Assembly: GCA_026713485.1 (NCBI GenBank)
Contig: JAPOOK010000048.1
Location: forward strand, 1 to 64,000
Length of the DNA stretch: 64,000 nt
Source: Chloroflexota bacterium
Lineage (GTDB): Bacteria; Chloroflexota; Dehalococcoidia; UBA6926
Direction: 5' to 3'
Both the position numbers and the translations under genes were made by a program. Positions within the stretch are counted from its first letter, which is position 1. Every line of letters begins with the position of its first letter. Positions 20,607-29,186 of this stretch are shown here, one piece after another. Under the pieces are notes generated by a model. The model worked only from the letters and a program-made list of their open reading frames with translations. It was not told the DNA's origin and did not search any database.

Positions 20607-21179
20607 ATGCTGACGAACGTATACATCGATGGCACGAATCTCTACTATGGCGCGCTTCGAGGCACTCCTCACAAATGGCTCGATCCCAGGCGAATGATTG
20701 AGCTTGTTTTTCCGCATGATGAGATACAGGTCATCCATTACTTCACGTCGGCAGTACGATCGGTTCCGACCGACCCGGCAGCACCAATTCGGCAACAAGC
20801 ATATATTCGCGCCTTGCGCAGCATGCCAGGTGTAGTCGTTCATCTGGGGATCATTAGGGGCAGAGGTTCGCTTCGCGAGAAGATGACGGATGTGGCTCTG
20901 GCAACCAGGCTCGTTGCTGACGCTAGCCAGCACCGCTTTGAGAAGGGCATCGTTGTTTCAAACGATGCCGATTTTGTTCCTGCCATAATCTGCGTACGGA
21001 GTGAATTTGGAGCCGATGTGGCCGTTTTGAATCCTGCCATAAGGCGTCGCACCCAGGGTGATCTCGAAACCGCGGCAACGTACGTTAGAAAGCTGAGGCC
21101 CATTCATGTTGCTTCGAGCCCTCTCCCGAGCCCATTGCGTGACGAAATAGGCCTGATTACAAAACCTGTGGACTGGTGA
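20607..21179 (+). CDS. NYN-domain (LabA/DUF88-like) putative ribonuclease, copy 1
   Basis: VYIDGTNLYYGAL, MTDVALATRLV, GIVVSNDADFVPAI acidic residues of the NYN/PIN-like fold. Confidence 0.85.
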   Translation: MLTNVYIDGTNLYYGALRGTPHKWLDPRRMIELVFPHDEIQVIHYFTSAVRSVPTDPAAPIRQQAYIRALRSMPGVVVHLGIIRGRGSLREKMTDVALATRLVADASQHRFEKGIVVSNDADFVPAIICVRSEFGADVAVLNPAIRRRTQGDLETAATYVRKLRPIHVASSPLPSPLRDEIGLITKPVDW

Positions 21180-21266
21180 AGCAATCAACTCCGCGCGAGA
21201 TTTGACACAGTCGTCTCCCCTGCATAAATTGGTTGCATACTTCCTTGGGAGCTTCGGCGACCAAGT

Positions 21267-21295
21267 GGGGCCGCTCCGGCGGCCCCTGTTTCGTT
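21267..21295 (+). terminator. Hairpin GGGGCCGC-TCCG-GCGGCCCC followed by TGTTTCGTT, terminator-like
   Basis: 8-bp perfect stem, tetraloop, short T-rich tail, downstream of NYN copy 1. Confidence 0.55.
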
Positions 21296-21346
21296 AAACT
21301 ATCTTCCCTAAGCCCCCACCCCGCCCCGCGATACAATGCAGTCACC

Positions 21347-22144
21347 ATGACGCAAGACAACGCCGTAAACCCCGGCAAGCCTTTGGATGGTTCTATCGCC
21401 CTCATCACCGGAGGGTCCCGCGGCATCGGTCGCGCCATCACCCTTGAACTAGCCTCTCTGGGCGCGGATGTCGCTATCAACTTCTTTCGAAATCCCGGTC
21501 CTGCCAAAGAACTGGCCGATACGGTCAAGGAACAATTCGGCGTGAGCGCTGAGCCGTTCAGGGCGAATATCGGCGAAGCGGATCATGTTCAGCGCCTCAT
21601 CGCCGATGTCACCGATGCATTTGGCGGCCTCGATATCCTCATCAACAATGCCGCCTCCGGCGTGCAGCGCACGGTAATGGACCTGAAAGCCAACCACTGG
21701 AATTGGACACTGGACATCAATGCGCGCGGCCCCTGGCTTGCCGCCAAACATGCCGTCCCCCATATGCTCGCCCGTGGCGGTGGAAGCATCGTCAACATTT
21801 CCAGTGTTGGGTCAAGCCGTGTCATGGACAACTACATGTCGGTTGGCGTATCAAAGGCGGCGCTGGAATCGCTGACCCGCTATCTCGCCGTAGAACTTGC
21901 CCCGCAGGGCATCCGCGTCAACGCTGTCTCCGGCGGACTCGTCAAGACAGACGCCCTCGACCACTTTGAAGACCGCGAAAATATGATTGCCAAAGCCACA
22001 AGCGACACGCCTGCCGGACGCATGGTCGAGCCGGAAGACATCGCCCGTGCCGTGGCATTCCTCTGTTTGCCGGAGTCGCACATGATCATCGGCCAGACTA
22101 TCGTCGTCGATGGCGGAATGACGCTTACATGGCGAACGGCATGA
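21347..22144 (+). CDS. SDR-family oxidoreductase (FabL/FabG-like enoyl/ketoacyl reductase)
   Basis: ALITGGSRGIGRAITLELA, NNAASG, SVGVSKAALESLTRYLAVELAPQGIRVNAVSGG. ATG at 21347 preferred over the 21233 call. Confidence 0.88.
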   Translation: MTQDNAVNPGKPLDGSIALITGGSRGIGRAITLELASLGADVAINFFRNPGPAKELADTVKEQFGVSAEPFRANIGEADHVQRLIADVTDAFGGLDILINNAASGVQRTVMDLKANHWNWTLDINARGPWLAAKHAVPHMLARGGGSIVNISSVGSSRVMDNYMSVGVSKAALESLTRYLAVELAPQGIRVNAVSGGLVKTDALDHFEDRENMIAKATSDTPAGRMVEPEDIARAVAFLCLPESHMIIGQTIVVDGGMTLTWRTA

Positions 22145-22971
22145 CGAACGACCAGGGCGATACCCCTTCAACCGACGAACTCCGCGCCATGGCGCAGTCA
22201 GCGCGTGAACAGGACAAGCCGCTGACGGCATGGGAGCACCTGCAACAGGCCCTCGATATTGACCGCCGGGACCACGGCGAGAATCATCCTAACGTCATCC
22301 AGGACCTCAATAATCTCGCCACCGTGTTCCAGGAGCTGGGGGACATGGGCGGCGCGCGCCAGCACTATGAGCAGGCCCTTGACCGTGCCCGCCAACACTA
22401 CGGCGATGAGGGCGAGGCTGTTGCGATAGTCCATAACAACCTCGGTGGCGTCCTACAGGAGTTGGGGCATTTCAACGACGCCAAACTCCACCTGGAAACC
22501 GCGCTTGAAGTATTGACCGCTATCCACGGGGAAGACCACCCCATCGTCGCCTCCATCATCAACAACCTCGGCGGCCTGGCCCACGAATCCGGCGACCTGG
22601 AAGGCGCAAGGACCTACTACGAACGGGCCCTCGCCGTTGATGAGCGGCAGCGCGGCCCGAACGATCCCGTCGTTGCGGCGGAGGTCAACAACATCGCCGG
22701 AGTCTTGCGCGACCTTGGTGACCTCGAAGGAGCGCGCGAAGGATACCTGCGCGCCATGGAGATCGATGAGGCGGCCTATGGCGCAGACCACCCTCTCGTC
22801 GCCATCCGCGCCAACAACCTTGCGGGCATCCTGCAATACATGGGTGATATGGACGGCGCGCGGGAACTCTTTGAGCGTGCAAGCCGCGTCCTTGAACAGA
22901 CCCGTGGCGAGGCCCACCCCGCCACCCAACTCGTCCAAAACAACCTCGACTCCATGCCGCCCACGGGATAG
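22141..22971 (+). CDS. Tetratricopeptide (kinesin-light-chain type) repeat protein
   Basis: About five 42-aa TPR units (NNLGGVLQELGHFNDAKLHLETALEV...); ATGA overlap with the SDR stop. Confidence 0.85.
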   Translation: MTNDQGDTPSTDELRAMAQSAREQDKPLTAWEHLQQALDIDRRDHGENHPNVIQDLNNLATVFQELGDMGGARQHYEQALDRARQHYGDEGEAVAIVHNNLGGVLQELGHFNDAKLHLETALEVLTAIHGEDHPIVASIINNLGGLAHESGDLEGARTYYERALAVDERQRGPNDPVVAAEVNNIAGVLRDLGDLEGAREGYLRAMEIDEAAYGADHPLVAIRANNLAGILQYMGDMDGARELFERASRVLEQTRGEAHPATQLVQNNLDSMPPTG

Positions 22972-23054
22972 CCTCAAAGACCCAATCCCTTGACGCTCCA
23001 AACACCCCGCCGCATAATTGATTCATAACCACCCATGTCGTTTCGATGGCATGG

Positions 23055-23078
23055 CGAGACCGCCTCCGGGCGGTCTCG
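23055..23078 (+). terminator. Hairpin CGAGACCGCC-TCCG-GGCGGTCTCG (terminator or 5'-UTR structure)
   Basis: 10-bp perfect stem with TCCG tetraloop, followed by ACACTTTTG; between the TPR gene and NYN copy 2. Confidence 0.55.
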
Positions 23079-23112
23079 ACACTTTTGCTCGTGTATCTCA
23101 CAACAAGAAACC

Positions 23113-23763
23113 ATGACGATAGCCCCCCTCCTTACCGATGTCTTTATTGATGGGATGAATCTATACAACGGGGCTCTCAAAGGCACAACCTACAAATGGC
23201 TGGATGTTCGACGCTTGGCGGAAACCGTGCTTTCTGAACATCCGATAGGCCGCGTGTACTACTTCACTGCTCCGATACAGGGCCGCCCTCCGGACTACGC
23301 TCAGCCAATCAAGCAAGGTGCTCATCTGCGTGCCTTGGCAACACTCAAAGACCTGGAGATTCATCTGGGTACTTTCAGCCAACGCCCTTCCTTCCAGCCA
23401 CTTGCAGAGGGCTGGCCCAACCACATCGTCAAGATCCGCGTTATGGATGTCGAGGAGAAACAGTCTGACGTCAATCTGGCCACGTATGCAGTTGCAAGTG
23501 CAATCAAAGGAGAATGTGAACAAGTAGCCATCATCTCCAACGATGCTGATTTCGCGGGACTTATGAGATATTTGCGAGACAGTATCGGTATCCCGATTAT
23601 TGTCCTCAACCCGAATGTCGTACGACGCCAGGGAATCAATCGGGAGCTTAGGCGGGCATCCACGTACATCCGGGACATCAAAGTAACTGATCTCGCCCAA
23701 AGCCAGCTCCCCCACCAACTCACAGATCAGCACGGCATCATTACCAAACCCGAATCATGGTGA
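23113..23763 (+). CDS. NYN-domain (LabA/DUF88-like) putative ribonuclease, copy 2
   Basis: VFIDGMNLYNGALKG, SDVNLATYAVASA, VAIISNDADFAGLMRYL; C-terminal GIITKPESW matches GLITKPVDW of copy 1. Confidence 0.85.
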   Translation: MTIAPLLTDVFIDGMNLYNGALKGTTYKWLDVRRLAETVLSEHPIGRVYYFTAPIQGRPPDYAQPIKQGAHLRALATLKDLEIHLGTFSQRPSFQPLAEGWPNHIVKIRVMDVEEKQSDVNLATYAVASAIKGECEQVAIISNDADFAGLMRYLRDSIGIPIIVLNPNVVRRQGINRELRRASTYIRDIKVTDLAQSQLPHQLTDQHGIITKPESW

Positions 23764-23841
23764 CACCCTCTGAAGGATTTACCTCCTCCTCACCGCTATA
23801 ATGGCCGCAAGGGGTAGCAGGGCGACGCGCGACTGATCTGA

Positions 23842-25272
23842 GTGGCGTCCCCGGGCGGGAGTCGAATGGCGAGGCAAACGCGAAAGCCGTCCGCCGCAGC
23901 CGGGCCCGATATGTTCGAGCAGCAGCGGGAGCAACGCCTGTCACATGAGGCGCCGCTTGCCGCTCGTATGCGGCCTACAACCCTCGATGAATTCGTCGGC
24001 CAGCAGCACATTGTCGGTGAAGGCCATGTCCTCCGCCGCTCCATAGAGGCCGACCAGGTTCCCTCAATCGTCCTGTGGGGCCCGCCGGGTACTGGCAAGA
24101 CCACCCTCGCCCGCATCATCGCCCACATGACGCAGTCCCACTTTGAGCCCGTCAGCGCCGTCGAATCCGGTGTCGCGGACCTGCGTCGCGTGCTTTCGGA
24201 AGCTCGCCAGCGCCGCGGCCTCTCCGGCCAGCGCACCATCCTATTCATCGACGAGATTCATCGCTTCAACAAGGCCCAACAGGACGTCGTTCTACCCCAT
24301 GTGGAGGACGGCTCCGTCACCCTCATCGGCGCGACCACTGAGAACCCAGCCTTTGAAATTGTCGCCCCGCTCCTCTCACGCGCTCGCGTCTACACACTCA
24401 ACGCCCTGACCGAGGATGAGATAAGAGAACTCGTCGACCGCGCCCTTACCGATCCCGAACATGGCCTGGGTCAACTCAATGCCCGGCTCGCCGACAATGC
24501 CGAGAGCGCGCTGATTTCCATGGCGGATGGCGATGCCCGTGCGGCTCTCACTACTCTTGAGGTCGCAGTCAGTGCCACGCCGCCGGAGGCGGACGGCGCC
24601 CGAATCGTTGACCTACCCACCATCGAAGACGCCATGCAGCACCGCGCCGTCCGCTACGACAAGGGCGGCGAAGAGCACTACAACATCATCTCCGCGTTCA
24701 TCAAGTCGATGCGCGCCTCCGATCCTGACGCCGCACTCTACTGGATGGCACGGATGCTGGAGGGCGGCGAGGACCCACTCTTCATCGTGCGGCGCATGGT
24801 TATCTTTGCCGCCGAGGATATTGGGTTAGCTGATCCGATGGCCCTCAGCGTCGCGACCGCCTGCCAGCAGGCCGTCCACTTTGTCGGGATGCCGGAAGGC
24901 TACCTGCCCATGTCGGAGGCGTGCCTCTATCTCGCCACCGCCCCCAAGAGCAACTCCGCCTATAAGGCATACCTTGCCGCCCAACAGGATGTCCGCAACA
25001 CCGGCGCTCTGCCCGTGCCGCTGCACCTCCGCAACGCCCCGCACCCACTGATGAGTCGCATGGGCTACGCGAATGGCTACATGTATCCTCACGACTACCC
25101 CGGCCACGTCGTAGACCAGCAGATGCGGCCTGACTCAATTCAGGGACACCGCTACTTCGAACCCACAGAGCAGGGCCTCGAAGCCGATATCAAAGCCCGC
25201 ATCGCCAACTACGAAAAACGCCGCCGCGCAAACTCAAACAACAATGAGGGTGCCGATTCACCAGACGCCTAG
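23842..25272 (+). CDS. rarA: Replication-associated recombination protein A (RarA/MgsA AAA+ ATPase)
   Basis: [57 protein letters not shown]. Confidence 0.96.
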   Translation: MASPGGSRMARQTRKPSAAAGPDMFEQQREQRLSHEAPLAARMRPTTLDEFVGQQHIVGEGHVLRRSIEADQVPSIVLWGPPGTGKTTLARIIAHMTQSHFEPVSAVESGVADLRRVLSEARQRRGLSGQRTILFIDEIHRFNKAQQDVVLPHVEDGSVTLIGATTENPAFEIVAPLLSRARVYTLNALTEDEIRELVDRALTDPEHGLGQLNARLADNAESALISMADGDARAALTTLEVAVSATPPEADGARIVDLPTIEDAMQHRAVRYDKGGEEHYNIISAFIKSMRASDPDAALYWMARMLEGGEDPLFIVRRMVIFAAEDIGLADPMALSVATACQQAVHFVGMPEGYLPMSEACLYLATAPKSNSAYKAYLAAQQDVRNTGALPVPLHLRNAPHPLMSRMGYANGYMYPHDYPGHVVDQQMRPDSIQGHRYFEPTEQGLEADIKARIANYEKRRRANSNNNEGADSPDA

Positions 25273-25301
25273 GAGGCCCCCCGTCATTCCCGCCACCCCC
25301 C

Positions 25302-25350
25302 CGTCATTCCCGTGCAGAGCTTGCCCCGTACCCCGATACGGGGTGGGAAT
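25302..25350. repeat. Composite type A variant with nested CCCCGTACCCCGATACGGGG
   Basis: Same nested arrangement as 3762-3813. Confidence 0.75.
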
Positions 25351-25406
25351 CTGAATCCCATTGAGCCGCCCCCGCCCGGTAACCCCCGTCATCCCTGCGC
25401 CACCTT

Positions 25407-25436
25407 GTCATTCTGAGCGCAGCGAAGAATCTAAAG
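25407..25436. repeat. Type B repeat GTCATTCTGAGCGCAGCGAAGAATCTAAAG
   Basis: Near-identical to 26532-26561. Confidence 0.85.
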
Positions 25437-25501
25437 GCCCCCCTATGCGATACCATGGATACGAGCTACAGAATGAACTAAACGGCTGGACGGAGATAGA
25501 A

Positions 25502-25726
25502 ATGGTCGCGCGGACAAAGTTCTCAAGCAGCGTATCGCCGGACATACTCGCCCGCATGAGGGATATCGCCCGTGCCGATGGCCGAACCCTGAATGCTGTC
25601 CTGGAAGACGCCATCACCGCCTACATCGAAAATCGTGACGACAATAACGTTCGTCCGGAAGTAATGGCGCACTTCCGTGACAGCGTTGAGAAGAACCGGC
25701 GCCTATATCGGATGTTGGCCGAGTAG
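25502..25726 (+). CDS. Putative ribbon-helix-helix/CopG-like antitoxin
   Basis: Small protein MVARTKFSSSVSPDILARMRDIARADGRTLNAVLEDAITAYIE, 1-nt overlap (TAGTG) with the Doc toxin gene. Confidence 0.65.
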   Translation: MVARTKFSSSVSPDILARMRDIARADGRTLNAVLEDAITAYIENRDDNNVRPEVMAHFRDSVEKNRRLYRMLAE

Positions 25727-26112
25727 TGCCCATCCGGTTCCTCACCATTGAGGAAGTCGTCGCCATCCATGACGATCTGATAGAGCAATTTGGAGGTGCC
25801 TTTGGCCTCCGCGATTTCGGGGCATTGGAATCAGCCCTGATGCGCCCTCAGATTGGCTACTATCAGAGCCTCATTGAACAAGCCGCTGCTCTCCTTGAGA
25901 GCTTGGCTGTGAACCATCCATTCGTGGACGGCAATAAACGAGTCGCCTTTGGTACCGCTGATATCTTCCTGCGTATGAATGGCAACTTCATCGATTGCGA
26001 CAGCGAAGAAGCCCATGCGCACTTCATGCACCTTTTCGACACCAATACGTTCCGATTTGCGGAGCTAATAGCTTGGCTTCAAGACCATGCGAAACCTCTG
26101 AGCGACATGTGA
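25726..26112 (+). CDS. doc: Fic/Doc (death-on-curing) family toxin
   Basis: NHPFVDGNKRVAFGTADIFLRMNG Fic/Doc motif; N-terminal IEEVVAIHDDLIEQFGG. Confidence 0.88.
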   Translation: MPIRFLTIEEVVAIHDDLIEQFGGAFGLRDFGALESALMRPQIGYYQSLIEQAAALLESLAVNHPFVDGNKRVAFGTADIFLRMNGNFIDCDSEEAHAHFMHLFDTNTFRFAELIAWLQDHAKPLSDM

Positions 26113-26149
26113 GATCGGCGAGGGTCGGCTCCACTCCAACCTCGCTACA

Positions 26150-26506
26150 ATGTCTGAGACACTCAGGAGACATAGCGTGACAAACGACGACACAGACAAC
26201 GCCCCCTCCGGCCCTGAACTCGTCCGCTCTTTGGCGGAACTGAGCCGCGTCGGCATGACCGAAGACGAAATCAAGTCGTTCGGCGGCCAGCTTGATGCCA
26301 TCATCGAGAGCGTCTCCGCCTTGCAGGAGGTCGAAACTGACGGCGTCGAACCGACAGGCCACGCCATTGATGTCACCAACGTCTACCGGGAAGACTCCGA
26401 CCGCGAGTCCTACGGTCGTGATGAGATGCTGTCCAACGCCCCCGCCGCGCAAGAGGGCTACGTCCGCGTCCGCTACGTCTTCGGCGAGGACGAGACCGAA
26501 CCCTAA
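26150..26506 (+). CDS. gatC: Asp-tRNA(Asn)/Glu-tRNA(Gln) amidotransferase subunit C
   Basis: LVRSLAELSRVGMTEDEIKSFGGQLDAIIESVSALQEVETDGVEPTGHAI. Confidence 0.9.
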   Translation: MSETLRRHSVTNDDTDNAPSGPELVRSLAELSRVGMTEDEIKSFGGQLDAIIESVSALQEVETDGVEPTGHAIDVTNVYREDSDRESYGRDEMLSNAPAAQEGYVRVRYVFGEDETEP

Positions 26507-26531
26507 ACCGCCCCGTCACCAAAGCCGTCCT

Positions 26532-26561
26532 GTCATTCTGAGCGTAGCGAAGAATCTAAAG
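26532..26561. repeat. Type B repeat GTCATTCTGAGCGTAGCGAAGAATCTAAAG
   Basis: One mismatch to 25407-25436. Confidence 0.85.
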
Positions 26562-26602
26562 CCTCGGAGTGCAACCAAACCCCGTAACGCCAACCACCAA
26601 AA

Positions 26603-26641
26603 TCCCCTCCCCCTTGATGGGGGAGGGCTAGGGTAAGGGTG
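26603..26641. repeat. Type D hairpin repeat CCCCTCCCCCTTGATGGGGGAGGGCTAGGGTAAGGGTGA
   Basis: CCCTCCCCC/GGGGGAGGG inverted repeat at the 3' end of the hydrolase gene. Confidence 0.7.
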
Positions 26642-27365
26642 ACTCCGCCGGCCCCACCACGTCAACGAGCCAACCTTCCAATTTGTCTCGCAGTTCCGTC
26701 TTCGCCTCCCGCAGGCCATGATTCGCGCCCGGGTAAAGGATCAGTTCCTTCGGCTCCCCCGCCCACTCATATATCCGCTCCGCGTCGGTGTAGGGGAGAA
26801 CGTCATCTTCACGACCATGCACCACAAGCAGTCGGCGCGGCGCAATCTCCGCCACGTCTTGCGCCCCAAACGTCTGGCCGGACAACGACGCAACCGCCAC
26901 GACATCCGGCGAGAATGCTGCCGACTTTATCGCCACTGCCCCATTGGATGAATGACCCACCAAAGCAAGTCTCCGCGCTCCGATGCCGCGCATGAATGAG
27001 ATGCCCGCCAGCACGTCCGCAACGGCCTCGATGAACACCTCCGGTCGCCGCTGACCGAGCCGCAGCGATGTAACGCCTTGCTCGGTGAGTTCTTTGGCCA
27101 GATCCTCGTAGATGCCATCCGCCGGCCCCTTGAGTTCGCGCCCGCCGCCGACGAAGATGACTGCCCCGTCGTGCCCCTCTTTCGGGTGCAGAACCGCCCG
27201 GATCTCGCCACGGTTAGTCCCGATGACGAGATCGATGGTACCGTCTTCATTCGGTTTGGCTGAAACGCCGGTGAACGTGACGACCAGATCGTCGTCCTGC
27301 GGTGACTCCCCCGGACCATTTGCGGTCGGAGGGTTCCCGTGGCCGTTTGACCCCTGCTCGACCAT
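26628..27365 (-). CDS. Alpha/beta hydrolase (dienelactone-hydrolase-like)
   Basis: LALVGHSSNGAVAIKSAA nucleophile elbow, LLVVHGREDDVLPY, GANHGL. Confidence 0.8.
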   Translation of the reverse strand: MVEQGSNGHGNPPTANGPGESPQDDDLVVTFTGVSAKPNEDGTIDLVIGTNRGEIRAVLHPKEGHDGAVIFVGGGRELKGPADGIYEDLAKELTEQGVTSLRLGQRRPEVFIEAVADVLAGISFMRGIGARRLALVGHSSNGAVAIKSAAFSPDVVAVASLSGQTFGAQDVAEIAPRRLLVVHGREDDVLPYTDAERIYEWAGEPKELILYPGANHGLREAKTELRDKLEGWLVDVVGPAESPLP

Positions 27366-27388
27366 CAGTTACCCCTTCCCCCGGAGCG

Positions 27389-28615
27389 TCAGCGAGATTG
27401 CGAATGCCGCTCCACAAATCGGCCCATGCGCGTGAGCGCCTCCTCGATGTCCTCCACGCTCGCCGCGTAGCAGCACCGCACGAATCCCTCTCCCGATGGT
27501 CCGAACGCGCTCCCCGGGACAACCGCCACACCCTCTTCAGTCAACAGCCGCTCGGCGAATTCTTCAGAACTCATCCCGGTCGGCATGATGGAAGGAAACG
27601 CATAGAATGCTCCGCGTGGCTCCACGCATGGCAGGCCGATACGCCGCAAGCCCCCGACAAGCAACCGCCGCCGCTGGTCATATGCCTCGCGCATCTCCTG
27701 AACGTCGCGTTCTCCCTCGCGCAACGCTGCCACCGCCGCCGCCTGCGCCGCCGTCGGCGCGGACATCATCGTGTACTGGTGGACTTTCATCATTGCCGAG
27801 ATGATGTCTGACGGCCCGGCCGCGTAACCCACGCGCCACCCCGTCATGGCATACGACTTGGAAAAGCCGCCGAGGACAATTGTCTGATCGCTGCGCCCGG
27901 TCAGTGAGGCAAATGACGTGAACGGCTCATCCGGCGAATACACAAGTCGGTCATAGATCTCGTCCGCGATGACCAGCAGGTCATGCCGCGCGGCCATCTC
28001 AGAGAGTTCCTCCGTCGTCGCCCGGTCCAGCACCGCGCCCGTCGGGTTCGAGGGATTGTTGATCAGCAGCGCCCGCGTCTGCGGCGTGATGAGCTTTTCC
28101 ACCTCCGACGCCCGCAAACGGAACTCATCCTCCATCGTTGTCGGCGCGGTGATAAGCGACCCACCCGCCATATGAACCACCGGGAAGTACGCCACGTAGC
28201 ACGGGTCGCCCGTAATGACCTCATCACCCGGATCGAGCGTGGCCCGCAGCGCAAGGTCAAGTGCCTCTGACACCCCCACCGTGATCAGCAACTCCGACTG
28301 CGGATCGTACTTCGCGCCGTACAGCCGCTCTAGATAAGCAGCTAGTTCCTTCCGCAGTTCCGGCGTCCCGTAATTGGACGTGTAATGCGTATGTCCTCGT
28401 TCAAGAGAGTCGATAGCCGCCTCGCGGATATGCCACGGCGTGACAAAATCCGGCTCGCCGACTCCCAGCGAAATTATCCCCTCCTGCCCGGCAATCAGGT
28501 CAAAGAACTTGCGAATGCCGGAAGGCGGAATATCCTCAACCCGCTGCGCGATACGTCGTCGTCCGGCGGCATTGTCACTGCGGGGCGTTGAATCTTGGTG
28601 AGTTGAATTGGTCAT
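27389..28615 (-). CDS. Class I/II pyridoxal-phosphate aminotransferase
   Basis: SLGVGEPDFVTPWHIREAA, NNPSNPTGAVL, DEIYDRLVY, GGFSKSYAMTGWRVGY. ATG at 28615 preferred. Confidence 0.93.
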   Translation of the reverse strand: MTNSTHQDSTPRSDNAAGRRRIAQRVEDIPPSGIRKFFDLIAGQEGIISLGVGEPDFVTPWHIREAAIDSLERGHTHYTSNYGTPELRKELAAYLERLYGAKYDPQSELLITVGVSEALDLALRATLDPGDEVITGDPCYVAYFPVVHMAGGSLITAPTTMEDEFRLRASEVEKLITPQTRALLINNPSNPTGAVLDRATTEELSEMAARHDLLVIADEIYDRLVYSPDEPFTSFASLTGRSDQTIVLGGFSKSYAMTGWRVGYAAGPSDIISAMMKVHQYTMMSAPTAAQAAAVAALREGERDVQEMREAYDQRRRLLVGGLRRIGLPCVEPRGAFYAFPSIMPTGMSSEEFAERLLTEEGVAVVPGSAFGPSGEGFVRCCYAASVEDIEEALTRMGRFVERHSQSR

Positions 28616-28625
28616 ATCACGCTGC

Positions 28626-29111
28626 CTACATTGACACGGGCAATCGGTGGGGCGATTCGTCCTCTGCCTCGAAGAGAGTCCCGTCTTCCTTGTATCGCTT
28701 GAGCACAAAGTGAGTTACGGTTCCCTGCACAGCTTCCAGCACCGCCAGCTTGCTCGCCACGAAGTTCGAGATTGCATAGATGCTCTCGCCCGTCACCTGC
28801 ACCGCCAGGTCATAGTCGCCGGACACGAGGTGCATGGAGCGCACCTCCGGGAATCGCGCTATACGTGCCGCCACGGAATCAAACCCGACTTCACGCTGAG
28901 GCGCAATGCGCACCTCAATGATTGCGTGCACGTCTCCGCGGCCCAGTGCATCCCAGTTGATCTGCGACCGATACGACAGGAGAATCCCGTCCCGCTCCGC
29001 AGTCACGATAGACTCCCGGACGTCCTCGATGGACCGCCCGGTCATCTCCGCGATGCGTTCTGGTGGCGTACGCGCGTCCTGTTCAAGAATCCGAAGAATG
29101 TCATCCATCAC
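28626..29111 (-). CDS. Lrp/AsnC-family transcriptional regulator
   Basis: HTH (RTPPERIAEMTGRSIEDVRESIVTAERDGILLSYRSQINW) plus AsnC ligand domain. Confidence 0.87.
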   Translation of the reverse strand: MMDDILRILEQDARTPPERIAEMTGRSIEDVRESIVTAERDGILLSYRSQINWDALGRGDVHAIIEVRIAPQREVGFDSVAARIARFPEVRSMHLVSGDYDLAVQVTGESIYAISNFVASKLAVLEAVQGTVTHFVLKRYKEDGTLFEAEDESPHRLPVSM

Positions 29112-29186
29112 ATCAAATGATACCGACTCTGAGAGAAGGGCGTTGTGTTTACAGACCGTGAGGTCGACTGCAGGTGATTATCACCC

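Noticed and set aside
23797-23802. TATAAT upstream of rarA as a promoter
   Set aside because: Perfect -10 but no convincing -35 at 16-18 nt spacing, and it occurs in a region without other support.
25361-25501. N-terminal extension of the antitoxin ORF (CHSERSEESKG...)
   Set aside because: This is a conceptual translation of the type B repeat; the internal ATG at 25502 with an upstream GGAG is a better start.
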